Below are positions 22,761-30,717 of a DNA stretch of 32,764 nucleotides, in pieces; the first letter of the stretch is position 1; each line of letters opens with the position of its first letter. The notes under the pieces are model-generated. The model was given only the letters and a program-made list of their open reading frames with translations. It was not told the origin of the DNA and searched no databases. Source of the DNA: Ardenticatenaceae bacterium (lineage in GTDB: Bacteria; Chloroflexota; Anaerolineae; Promineifilales; Promineifilaceae). A program made the position numbers and the translations under genes. Location: contig JASJCR010000056.1 in the NCBI GenBank assembly GCA_030065875.1, positions 1 to 32,764 of the forward strand, read 5' to 3'.

Positions 22761-23687
22761 ATGAAAATTGCCATTGTAACAGGAGCCAACACCGGTTTAG
22801 GATATGAAACCACGCTGGCATTGGCCAAAGAAGGATACACGGTCGTTCTGGCTTGCCGCAATCAACAGAAAGCACAAGAAGCCATCGACCGCATCCGGCA
22901 GCAGGTGGCCTCAGCCAAGCTAGCGTTCATCAAACTAGATCTGGTTGACCGGCAGGTCATCCGTGAGTTTGCCGACAGTTTTTCAAGAGATTACGATCAT
23001 CTGGATCTATTGGTCAACAATGCAGGCGTCATGGGGCCGGAGTACACAATCACCCCAAATAATCTTGAAATACAGTTTGATGCCAACCACATGGGGCACT
23101 TCTATCTGACTTATCTCCTGTTTGACAAGCTCGATCAGGATTTTGAGACACGGATCGTGAATGTGTCGAGCCTTGCGGGGAAGCGTGAAACGGCCGATAT
23201 CCATTTTGACAACATCAATTTTGAAGGAACATACGACAAAGAACCGCGACTCTATGGATTGCCGGGAATGGAAGCCTACCAACAAAGCAAGTTGGCCAAC
23301 ATTCTGTTTACGATGGAGTTGAATGATCGGGTAGCCAAGGCAGAGAAGAAAGTAAAAGCAATTGTTGTTCATCCAGGTCGGTCAGGCACCGATTTGATGC
23401 GTAACATGTCAGGGCTGATGCAGATGTCTGTGCGGATACTTCGATTGCTTCCAATTCTGCGGTCTTCCGTTAATATTTCCCTACCTGCCGAGGGAGCAGA
23501 ATCATTGGTCTACGCGGCTTTGAGGCAAAACGTGGAAGCGGGAGACTTTATTGGCCCGACAGGTAGAGACGAGGCCACTGGCAAACCAGGCAAAGTTGAC
23601 CTGCCACCTAAAGCACTTGATAATGAACTAAGGGCCAGACTCTGGTCGTTTTCAGAAAATGAGCTGGGAATTCAATTTGCGATCTAG
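22761..23687 (+). CDS. Short-chain dehydrogenase/reductase
   Basis: NAD(P)-dependent oxidoreductase of 308 residues with a Rossmann fold. The cofactor loop TGANTGLG is near the N-terminus, the structural motif is LLVNNAGVMGPE, the serine strand RIVNVSSLAG, and the catalytic YQQSK. The segment is similar to retinol-dehydrogenase-like and WW-domain-oxidoreductase-like SDRs, but the substrate is unknown. ATG 22761 has GGAG 6 bp upstream and starts directly with the beta-strand KIAIVTGAN, so the longer reading from 22719 is rejected. It is probably controlled by the divergent AraC protein. Confidence 0.94.
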   Translation: MKIAIVTGANTGLGYETTLALAKEGYTVVLACRNQQKAQEAIDRIRQQVASAKLAFIKLDLVDRQVIREFADSFSRDYDHLDLLVNNAGVMGPEYTITPNNLEIQFDANHMGHFYLTYLLFDKLDQDFETRIVNVSSLAGKRETADIHFDNINFEGTYDKEPRLYGLPGMEAYQQSKLANILFTMELNDRVAKAEKKVKAIVVHPGRSGTDLMRNMSGLMQMSVRILRLLPILRSSVNISLPAEGAESLVYAALRQNVEAGDFIGPTGRDEATGKPGKVDLPPKALDNELRARLWSFSENELGIQFAI

Positions 23688-23873
23688 CACGCTTGTCTCA
23701 ATACGCCGGCCAAAAATAGAACCAAGATGCCGGTGACGGCCGAAATAAATCCTTGAATGTGGCACACTCTGGATCATTTTCCGTTGCTTTATCAAGGAGA
23801 AGTGGGGAATTCCAGTGGCAGGAAATGTCCGGTTTGCTTTTGTATTTGCGGATAAATCTTTTGGTGCAATCTT

Positions 23874-25397
23874 ATGATGCGAATTGGCATTGACGTTGGC
23901 GGTACCAACACCGACGCGGTCCTGCTGGACGGCGGGCGGGTAGTCGCCAAATGCAAAACCCCTACGACGGCCGATGTCTCGACCGGGATCACCCGCGCCC
24001 TGGAGACACTTTTAAAGCAGCAGCGACCCGTTGACATTCGGGCGATCATGATCGGCACGACCCACTTCGTCAACGCGGTGATCGAGCAGCGGGATCTGGC
24101 CGAGGTGGCGGCCGTGCGTCTCTGCCTCCCGGCCGGGGAAGCGGTGCCGCCGCGCACCGACTGGCCTTCCGGCGTGCGCCAGCTGACCGGTCCACATACC
24201 TTTTTCGCCCACGGCGGCCGCGAGTTTGACGGCCGGCCGCTCAGCCCGCTCGATCCGCAGGAGCTGCGCCAAATCGGCCAGGAAATCGCCCGCCGCGGCC
24301 TCCGCCAGATCGCCGTGACCGGGATTTTTTCCACCCTACAGGCGGAAGACGAGCGACGCGCGGGGCGGGCCCTGTCCGAGGTGGTACCCGGCGCTCAGAT
24401 TTCGCTCTCCCACCAGATCGGCCGCACCGGCCTGCTCGAGCGAGAGAACGCCACCCTGCTCAACGCCAGCCTGCGGCCGCTGGCCGAGCAAACGATTAGC
24501 GCCTTTGAACGGGCGCTTGAGCAGCTTAACCTGAAAAGCGCCCTCTACCTGACCCAAAACGACGGCACGATCATGCGTGCGGCGTTTGCCCGCGAGTTTC
24601 CGGTGTTGACCTTCGCCTCCGGCCCCACCAATTCGATGCGCGGGGCCGCCTATCTGTCCGGCTTAAAAGACGGGATCGTAGTCGATATTGGCGGCACGAC
24701 GACCGATGTCGGGGCGCTGATTAACGGTTTTCCACGCGAGGCATCGGTAGCGGTGCGGGTGGGCGGCGTGCGGACCAACTTTCGCATGCCGGACGTGCTG
24801 TCAATCGGGTTGGGGGGCGGCAGCCTGGTCACGGCCGGTGGGGCAAAAATCGGGCCGCTGTCGGTGGGTCACCGGCTGACGCAGGAGGCGCTGAGCTTTG
24901 GCGGCCCAGTGCTGACGGCCTCCGATATCGCCATCGCCCGCGGGTTTGCCAACTTCGCCCCGCAGCGGCCGCAGCTCGATCCCGAAACCGTTACCAGGGC
25001 GAGTGAGGCCATCAAAAAAATGGTTGAAGAGGCGATCGACCGCATGAAGATCGCTCGCGGGGCGGTGCCGGTAATTCTCGTCGGGGGTGGCAGCGTGCTG
25101 GTGGACGATCAGATTCAAGGCGCGGCTGCTGTTTACCGACCGGCTCATTTTGAAGCGGCCAACGCCGTGGGGGCGGCCATCGCCCAGATCTCTGGTGAGG
25201 TGGACCGGGTATACGAATTGACGAGTCTGGATCGGACAGCCGCCCTGGCCGATGCCAAGCGGCAGGCGATCGAGCGGGCGGTGGCTGCCGGGGCCCAGCC
25301 GGAGACGGTGGAAATTGTCGACGTGTTTGACGTGCCGCTGGCGTATCTCCCTTCTCAGGCGACGCGGGTGCACGTGAAGGCGGTTGGTGACGCGTGA
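23874..25397 (+). CDS. Hydantoinase/oxoprolinase-family protein (HyuA-like)
   Basis: ATP-dependent amidohydrolase subunit with an actin-like ATPase fold, 507 residues. The phosphate-1 loop is IGIDVGGTNTDAVLLD at the N-terminus and the second ATPase loop IVVDIGGTTTDVGALI is near residue 270; other family blocks are GTTHFVNAVIE and SIGLGGGS. Family members cleave hydantoins or 5-oxoproline using ATP. This short form (about 500 residues) is usually paired with a DUF917/S-Me-THD gene rather than HyuB, as here. Start could be either of two adjacent ATGs (23874 or 23877); no ribosome binding site is evident. Confidence 0.92.
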   Translation: MMRIGIDVGGTNTDAVLLDGGRVVAKCKTPTTADVSTGITRALETLLKQQRPVDIRAIMIGTTHFVNAVIEQRDLAEVAAVRLCLPAGEAVPPRTDWPSGVRQLTGPHTFFAHGGREFDGRPLSPLDPQELRQIGQEIARRGLRQIAVTGIFSTLQAEDERRAGRALSEVVPGAQISLSHQIGRTGLLERENATLLNASLRPLAEQTISAFERALEQLNLKSALYLTQNDGTIMRAAFAREFPVLTFASGPTNSMRGAAYLSGLKDGIVVDIGGTTTDVGALINGFPREASVAVRVGGVRTNFRMPDVLSIGLGGGSLVTAGGAKIGPLSVGHRLTQEALSFGGPVLTASDIAIARGFANFAPQRPQLDPETVTRASEAIKKMVEEAIDRMKIARGAVPVILVGGGSVLVDDQIQGAAAVYRPAHFEAANAVGAAIAQISGEVDRVYELTSLDRTAALADAKRQAIERAVAAGAQPETVEIVDVFDVPLAYLPSQATRVHVKAVGDA

Positions 25398-25418
25398 TCT
25401 TTATTAACCATAAAAACA

Positions 25419-26525
25419 ATGATCGATCCACTCAAACAAATCCGTTTTGAAGACATGAAAACCCTGGCCACCGGGGCGGCAATTTTAGGCACCGGTGGCG
25501 GTGGCGATCCATATCGCGGCCGGCTGATCGCCGAGCTGGCCATCGCCGAGCACGGCCCGATTCGGGTGGTTCAGCCGAGGGAGCTGGCAGACGACGACCT
25601 GGTTGTGCCCATGTGGAATATCGGCGCGCCGGTAATCGGCATCGAGCGCATTGAAAAAGGGGATGAAGGGGTACGGGCGCTGCGGGCGCTGGAGGAGTTT
25701 CTCGGCCAGAAGGCGGTGGCCCTCTCCCCTGTTGAAATCGGGGGCAGCAACTCAACGATGCCGCTGCGCGTCGCCTCCATGACCGGTTTGCCCGTGGTTG
25801 ACTGTGACGGGATGGGACGCGCCTACCCGGAAGTGCAGATGATCACGCCCACCCTGTTTGGCATCCCGGCCAGCCCGGCCGTGCTGACCGACACGGCCGG
25901 CAACGCCATCCTGCTGCAAACGGTCGACAACTTGCAGATGGAGCGGATCGCCCGGGCGGTATGCGTGCAGCTGGGCGGCCGCTCGGCAATGGCCGGTTAC
26001 CCGATGAGCGGCCGGCAAATCAAGCGGGCGATGATTCCCGGCACCCTGTCGCTGGCGTTTCACCTCGGCCGGGCGCTGGAGGAAGCCCAGACCGGCCAGG
26101 ACGACCCCATCGACGCCATTTTAAAAGTCACGCGGGGATTTCGCCTGTTTAGCGGCAAAATTGTCGACGTCAATCGGCGGCTGGAAAAAGGATGGGCCAG
26201 GGGGTATTTTGATGTGGAAAATCAGGGGAAAACGGTGCGGGTTGACTTTCAAAACGAATTTTTAATCGCTCGCGAGCTGGGTCGTGGGGGAAGAGTACTC
26301 TGCGCCGCGCCCGATTTAATCATGTCGGTTGACAGCCACACCGGCGAGCCGATTACGACCGAAATGCTGCGCTATGGATATCGAGTAACTTTGTTGGGAA
26401 TGCCCTGCGATCCCCGCTGGCGCACGCCGGAAGGGATCGCTTTGGGTGGGGCAGGGTATTTTGGGTATGAGGAGGCGTATGTGCCGGTTGAAACGCTGGT
26501 TAAGTGGCTAATAGCTAATGGCTAA
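25419..26525 (+). CDS. S-methyl-thiohydantoin desulfurase-like protein (S-Me-THD, DUF917)
   Basis: Predicted enzyme subunit of 368 residues matching the DUF917/S-Me-THD family: ATGAAILGTGGGGDPYRGRL near the N-terminus, EIGGSNSTMPLRVA, LPVVDCDGMGRAYPE, QMITPTLFGIPASPA, and DLIMSVDSHTGEPITTE. Named members desulfurise S-methyl-thiohydantoins; many others accompany hydantoinase genes. It follows the HyuA-like gene by 21 bp with no Shine-Dalgarno. Its last residues (LIANG) and TAA stop are encoded by the heptamer repeat at 26506, so the native C-terminus may have been replaced or extended. Confidence 0.92.
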   Translation: MIDPLKQIRFEDMKTLATGAAILGTGGGGDPYRGRLIAELAIAEHGPIRVVQPRELADDDLVVPMWNIGAPVIGIERIEKGDEGVRALRALEEFLGQKAVALSPVEIGGSNSTMPLRVASMTGLPVVDCDGMGRAYPEVQMITPTLFGIPASPAVLTDTAGNAILLQTVDNLQMERIARAVCVQLGGRSAMAGYPMSGRQIKRAMIPGTLSLAFHLGRALEEAQTGQDDPIDAILKVTRGFRLFSGKIVDVNRRLEKGWARGYFDVENQGKTVRVDFQNEFLIARELGRGGRVLCAAPDLIMSVDSHTGEPITTEMLRYGYRVTLLGMPCDPRWRTPEGIALGGAGYFGYEEAYVPVETLVKWLIANG

Positions 26526-26533
26526 TAGCTAAA
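26506..26533. repeat. 7-bp tandem repeat holding the stops of two convergent genes
   Basis: Units GGCTAAT, AGCTAAT, GGCTAAT, AGCTAAA. The plus-strand S-Me-THD gene ends at TAA 26523-26525 and the minus-strand GAF gene ends at TAG 26531-26529, both inside the array. Confidence 0.92.
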
Positions 26534-27212
26534 TTCTGGCGAGTTCGCGCTCCATCTGGTCGACGTATGCCTGGAGTTCATCCTTATTGGCACCTGTGCC
26601 AATCACTTCTTTCATGAAGCCCAGGGTCTTGGTGGCGAAGAAATACGCCCGGCGGTATTGATCGTTGCGTTTGACCAGCATGCCTTCTACTTCTTCGCGC
26701 TCGCGAATCTGAGCCCGCAGCTCGATTTCGGTCATGGTGGAGAGGGCCAGCTCGCGAATAATCTCGATCTCGCGCTCGGTCCATGTGCGGGGTTTATCGT
26801 CGATCACGCAGAATGAACCCAGGCCAACACCGTCGTTGGTGGTGAGCGGCATTCCCAAATAAGAGATGACGTTTAATTCCGAAACTGATGGATTGTCTTT
26901 GAGAACCGGATGTTCGCGGGCATCGGCTACGATCAGCGGCTCTTGAGTGGCCACCACGTGTTTGCAAAACGAGTGCGAGAGCGGGGTTTCGCGCTCGGAA
27001 GCCAGCGGTTCGGGCAGCCCAAACAGGCTTTTGAAAAACTGCCGGTCAGCATCGACCAGCGAAATGAGCGATACCGGCGCCTCGATGATTTTGCTGGCCA
27101 GGCGGGTCAGACGGTCAAACGCCTCTTCGGCCGGGGCATCGAGTAATTCAAGCTGATTTAGCACTTCCAGACGCTGCGGGTCAGCGGCTACTTCATATGG
27201 ATCTTTGGACAT
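26529..27212 (-). CDS. GAF-domain signalling protein
   Basis: Predicted cytoplasmic sensor of 227 residues. Residues about 20-165 are a GAF domain of the family that begins AEEAFDRLTRLASKIIEAPV and continues SLISLVDADRQFFKS, PLSHSFCKHVV and GLGSFCVIDDKPR. A charged helical tail (about 165-227, EIELRAQIREREEVEGMLVKR) probably forms a coiled coil. No histidine kinase, GGDEF or other output domain follows, although this type is often fused to one, so it may be a partner protein or a trimmed sensor. The stop lies in the heptamer repeat, 3 bp from the stop of the convergent gene. Confidence 0.88.
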   Translation of the reverse strand: MSKDPYEVAADPQRLEVLNQLELLDAPAEEAFDRLTRLASKIIEAPVSLISLVDADRQFFKSLFGLPEPLASERETPLSHSFCKHVVATQEPLIVADAREHPVLKDNPSVSELNVISYLGMPLTTNDGVGLGSFCVIDDKPRTWTEREIEIIRELALSTMTEIELRAQIREREEVEGMLVKRNDQYRRAYFFATKTLGFMKEVIGTGANKDELQAYVDQMERELARI

Positions 27213-27438
27213 AGAACTTAAACCCCTGTCAGGATGTAAAAAATTTCAAAGGTAATATCCGCTTGAGTTTACGGTATCTTCTGGCCGATCACAATGGGAT
27301 ATACGTCATGTGAGATTCCGCACAATGCAAAGGATCTGGATAACAATCAACAGATGACAGTGAACAGTCATCGATCAACCCAAATCCCTCATCCATCGCT
27401 TACACCTTAAACCCTCTCCCCAACACCCCATTCCCCTC

Positions 27439-27466
27439 TTGCCAAAAATAAACCATATGGTACAAT
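27439..27466 (+). promoter_or_regulatory. Promoter of the second TetR gene
   Basis: TTGCCA at 27439-27444, 16-bp spacer, TACAAT at 27461-27466. Each box differs from consensus by one base. The operator palindrome lies directly downstream, at the expected transcription start. Confidence 0.7.
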
Positions 27467-27469
27467 TTT

Positions 27470-27479
27470 ACCGATCGGT
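27470..27479. promoter_or_regulatory. TetR operator ACCGATCGGT
   Basis: A perfect 10-bp palindrome ACCGATCGGT, flanked by AATTT on the left and AAATT on the right at nearly symmetric distance. It lies between the -10 box and the ATG at 27502, as expected for autorepression. Confidence 0.65.
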
Positions 27480-27501
27480 CCAAATTCAGCGAGATTGCCA
27501 T

Positions 27502-28092
27502 ATGAGTTATGCCAAATCAGAAGAAACCAAACAGCGCCTGCTCAAAACCACATCGCGACTGCTGCGCACCCAGGGGTTTAACGCCACCGGTCTGAGCCAG
27601 ATCATCAACGACAGCGGGGTGCCCAAGGGATCGCTCTATCATCATTATCCGGCCGGCAAGGTAGAGCTGGCGGCCGCGGCTGTCGATTTGGCCAGCGAGC
27701 GAATCATGGTGTATCTCCGCAATCTAACTGAAACCGCGGCTGGTCCGGCCGGAGCGGTTGAGCAATTTTGCAATTATTACATTCAGGAAATGGAAAGGGG
27801 GAACTATCGCCGTGGCTGCCCGATCGCCACCATCACCCTCGAAGCGGCCGCGACGGTCGACGTGATTCAGATCGCCTGCCGCAGCAGCTTTGACGACATG
27901 CTCAAATTATTTTCGCAGCAGCTGACGGCGCACGGAGCGGCGGCCGATCAGGCTCGCCAGCTGGCGATGATGACCATCACCTCAATTGAAGGGGCTTTAA
28001 TTTTATGTAAAGCTCAGCGCAGCACCGAGCCGCTGGTCGTGGTGCGCGATACCCTGGCCGAGCAGATTCGGGAGGCGTTGAAAGATGTGTGA
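27502..28092 (+). CDS. TetR-family regulator (LmrA/YxaF-like)
   Basis: Predicted repressor of 196 residues. The N-terminal helix-turn-helix (LLRTQGFNATGLSQIINDSG, then PKGSLYHHYPAGKVELAA) and the helical C-terminal domain (NYRRGCPIATITLEAAA) resemble the LmrA/YxaF type. I chose ATG 27502 because the promoter and operator occupy 27439-27479; the longer reading would start in the -35 box. It is followed by an alpha/beta hydrolase gene on the same strand after 234 bp, a possible target, although the gap argues for a separate transcript. Confidence 0.92.
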   Translation: MSYAKSEETKQRLLKTTSRLLRTQGFNATGLSQIINDSGVPKGSLYHHYPAGKVELAAAAVDLASERIMVYLRNLTETAAGPAGAVEQFCNYYIQEMERGNYRRGCPIATITLEAAATVDVIQIACRSSFDDMLKLFSQQLTAHGAAADQARQLAMMTITSIEGALILCKAQRSTEPLVVVRDTLAEQIREALKDV

Positions 28093-28114
28093 ATATACGA
28101 AAATTCACTCTCCC

Positions 28115-28132
28115 AGATTGACGGCTCAATCT
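28115..28132 (+). terminator. Small perfect hairpin after TetR gene
   Basis: AGATTGA-CGGC-TCAATCT, 7-bp stem with a tetraloop, 22 bp after the TetR stop. No T run follows, so termination is uncertain. Confidence 0.35.
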
Positions 28133-28140
28133 TAGAAATC

Positions 28141-28212
28141 ACCGCAGAGTGCACGAAGAACGCCGAGTTTTCTCCATCACAGAGCTATCTGCGGTCTCCA
28201 ATTCTCTGCGGT
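28141..28212. repeat. 72-bp MITE-like element with 9-bp terminal inverted repeats
   Basis: It starts ACCGCAGAG and ends CTCTGCGGT, an exact inverted pair, with further CGCAGAG-like pieces inside (CACAGAG, CTGCGGT). No coding capacity. Related motifs occur at 3101-3130. It lies between the TetR and hydrolase genes. Confidence 0.6.
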
Positions 28213-28326
28213 AAGATATCGGTCAATTTAGGTGATCGATGGTAATCCGCAGCAATTTTTAATTATTTTTTCGCCGCCTTATCCATAGAAATTTTATTGT
28301 GGTGAAAAATCTTGAGGACAGATAAC

Positions 28327-29199
28327 ATGAACATCGAGACCCTTTCGATTCCCGCCAGCGATGGCTTTCTCCTCCCCGCTACGCGCTTTCAGCCAACGGA
28401 CAATTCCTCCCGCACCGCAATCACCATCAACTCGGCCACGGCCGTGCCGCAGCGTTACTATAAATCTTTTGCCACCTACCTGGCCCAACAAGGCTATACG
28501 GTTTTTACCTATGATTTTCGGGGGATCGGCCAAGCCCGGCCGAGGTCGCTGCGCGGGTTTAAAGCCTCACTGCGCGACTGGGCCTTAAAAGATATGGCTG
28601 GTGTCATCGACTGGATACAGGCCAACGAACGGCCGCAGCGCCTGTTTCACGTGGGTCACAGCTTTGGCGGGCAAACCCCGGGGCTGCTGCCTAACGGGAA
28701 TCAGATCGACGCCATGGTGACCTTCTCATCGCAAAGCGGCTACTGGGGACTGCAGGGAGGCAATCAAAAACTGCCGGTCGCCTTTCACATGTACGTGACG
28801 TTTCCCCTGATGAGCAGGCTGTTTGGCTACATGCCGTGGAGCAAGTTTAGCTCGGCCGAAGATTTGCCGCGCGAAGCGGCTCTGGAGTGGGCCAAATGGT
28901 GTCGCCGGCCAAATTATCTGCTCGATGATCCCACGCTGCCGCTCGAGCGCTACCAGCAGTTCCAGGCGCCAGTTCTGGCCTACAGTTTTGACGACGACAA
29001 TTGGGGCACCCGCCAATCAGTTGACGCCATGATGAGCGCCTATCCAAACCTGACCCGCCGGCACGTCATTCCGGCCGAGGCCGGACTCAGAGCGATTGGC
29101 CACTTTGGCTTCTTTCGCTCCAGGTCGCAGGCGCTGTGGCCGGAGATTGTTGACTGGCTCGAGCAAGCTGTCCCCGTCCATTTTGAAGAACCGGCTTGA
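28327..29199 (+). CDS. Alpha/beta-hydrolase (COG4757-like)
   Basis: Predicted serine hydrolase of 290 residues. The nucleophile elbow is GHSFGG (in RLFHVGHSFGGQ), the oxyanion-side motif is YDFRGIGQARP, a candidate acid lies in AYSFDDDNWGT, and the catalytic His is in AIGHFGFFR near the C-terminus. No signal peptide; probably cytoplasmic. The substrate is unknown. ATG 28327 follows GAGGA by 8 bp, so the TTG start at 28312 is rejected. Its neighbour upstream is a TetR gene. Confidence 0.9.
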   Translation: MNIETLSIPASDGFLLPATRFQPTDNSSRTAITINSATAVPQRYYKSFATYLAQQGYTVFTYDFRGIGQARPRSLRGFKASLRDWALKDMAGVIDWIQANERPQRLFHVGHSFGGQTPGLLPNGNQIDAMVTFSSQSGYWGLQGGNQKLPVAFHMYVTFPLMSRLFGYMPWSKFSSAEDLPREAALEWAKWCRRPNYLLDDPTLPLERYQQFQAPVLAYSFDDDNWGTRQSVDAMMSAYPNLTRRHVIPAEAGLRAIGHFGFFRSRSQALWPEIVDWLEQAVPVHFEEPA

Positions 29200-29427
29200 G
29201 GTTATATTCGGCAGCCTCCTGTGAAGGATCGCCTTCCGGCCGTGCGCGACGGTCACTCCCTGTTATATTTCCACAAGCGGTTATCTCAAGGCAAATCGGG
29301 ACAGCAGTATAATGTTTGAAGAGAAAACCGCATCACTACAGGGAAATCCGTCTATACTTTGAATAACAAATCACTCAGCTTTGGCATCCACGTGGTGAAT
29401 TTTGTACCTCTATGCAAAGGAGTTGAC

Positions 29428-29781
29428 ATGATTTTTAAACAACCGTTTTTGAAGATCTGCCCGTTCATCCTGATCGCTCTTCTGACCGGCTTCTCCCTTT
29501 CTTTTTTATCGCCTTCGCAGAAAAACAAACTCATCACAGCCCATTTTCCCAGCCATTTGCCTGAAACCCTTTTTGGCGACAACGCGCTGTCGATTCAGAT
29601 TCGATCGACTGGTGAGGCAGCAGTTGGAGGAGGGATTGGGTTTTTCAGTGCCGTACAGCCAGCCTTGTGGGAGCCCCGATCAGAAAATGGTCTGTTGTTC
29701 GTCATTCTTTTTGGTTGGTTAGCCACGCCGTGGTGTCTGGCTCTCGCGACACGCCGGCTCTGGCGTCATCAAAAGGCATGA
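29428..29781 (+). CDS. Small membrane protein, unknown
   Basis: 117 residues with strong AAAGGAG before the ATG at 29428, which favours a real gene and rejects the TTG at 29359. An N-terminal hydrophobic stretch (CPFILIALLTGFSLSFL) and a C-terminal one (LLFVILFGWLATPWCLALA) suggest two membrane helices around an outside loop of about 50 residues, with a basic tail (RRLWRHQKA). I recognise no family. It stands alone between the hydrolase gene and the PEP-mutase-like gene. A TATAAT at 29308-29313 lies upstream without a good -35. Confidence 0.6.
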   Translation: MIFKQPFLKICPFILIALLTGFSLSFLSPSQKNKLITAHFPSHLPETLFGDNALSIQIRSTGEAAVGGGIGFFSAVQPALWEPRSENGLLFVILFGWLATPWCLALATRRLWRHQKA

Positions 29782-29959
29782 TCGTACCCAATTTGACTGA
29801 AAACCAGATCAAGTGGACAGCTGTCTACGGGCAGCAGAATCTCAAACTGCAGAGGGTTGATGAATTTGGTGCCGGGAAAAAATGGTTGTCCAATTTTCGG
29901 TTGAAGCGTGCATTTAAATTCTGTATCGTGTTTTGTGCCATAAAAACAGGAGGCAGAAC

Positions 29960-30715
29960 ATGAAATTTAGAGCGTTGCATCATCAAAACGATCCCTTATT
30001 GCTCTGCAATGTTTGGGATGCGGCGAGTGCTAAAACGGCCGAGAATTTAAACTTTCAGGCGGTCGGCACATCAAGTGCGGCGATCGCCGCGATGTTGGGA
30101 TACAAAGACGGGGAGGATATGGATTTCTCCGAACTAAAATATATCGTGGGGCGAATCATCGCCAACATCTCTCTTCCATTGACCGTCGATTTGGAATCAG
30201 GTTACAGTCGGGAGCCTTTGGAAATTGCCAATCATATTGAGCAACTGGCCGATTTGGGTGTGGTTGGAGTTAACATTGAAGACAGCATCGTTAACGGCGA
30301 ACGGAAATTGCTCAACGGGGAAGATTTTGCCAAAATCGTTTCGGCCGTCAGGCAGCTGCTCCAAAAAAAGAACATAAACATCTTTATAAATGTCAGAACG
30401 GACACCTATTTAGCAGGGTATCCAAAAGCAGTAGAAGAGACCTTGAAAAGGATGCCCCTTTATGAAGAAGCGGGCGCCGATGGGCTTTTTATTCCCGGTA
30501 TCGAGAATGAGGAAGAGATAAAAACTATTGTTGCGAGTACCGGCTTGCCAATAAACGTCATGTGCATGCCCAATTTACCGGACTTTCAAACATTGAAGCG
30601 CCTGGGCGTCAAGCGGATTAGCATGGGCAATTTTCTGTTTGAGGACATGTACAAAAACCTTTATCATACACTTGACTCAATTGTGAGCAGCCAGTTATTT
30701 AGACCGGTTTTTTAG
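29960..30715 (+). CDS. Isocitrate lyase/PEP mutase superfamily protein
   Basis: Predicted TIM-barrel lyase of 251 residues. Blocks typical of the family are LLCNVWDAASAKTAE, FQAVGTSSAAIAAMLGY, LPLTVDLESGYS, GVVGVNIEDS, INVRTDTYL and EAGADGLFIPGI. The KKCGH-type catalytic loop of true isocitrate and methylisocitrate lyases is absent (EDSIVNGERKLL instead), so it is closer to the PEP mutase/oxaloacetate hydrolase-like branch, substrate unknown. GGAGG precedes the ATG at 29960. The ada gene starts 2 bp after its stop, so both are one operon. Confidence 0.9.
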   Translation: MKFRALHHQNDPLLLCNVWDAASAKTAENLNFQAVGTSSAAIAAMLGYKDGEDMDFSELKYIVGRIIANISLPLTVDLESGYSREPLEIANHIEQLADLGVVGVNIEDSIVNGERKLLNGEDFAKIVSAVRQLLQKKNINIFINVRTDTYLAGYPKAVEETLKRMPLYEEAGADGLFIPGIENEEEIKTIVASTGLPINVMCMPNLPDFQTLKRLGVKRISMGNFLFEDMYKNLYHTLDSIVSSQLFRPVF

Positions 30716-30717
30716 AA

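Noticed and set aside
29667..29963. 98-residue reading frame overlapping the small membrane protein and the 5' end of the PEP-mutase-like gene
   Set aside because: It overlaps a better-supported gene in another frame and has no ribosome site or family match.
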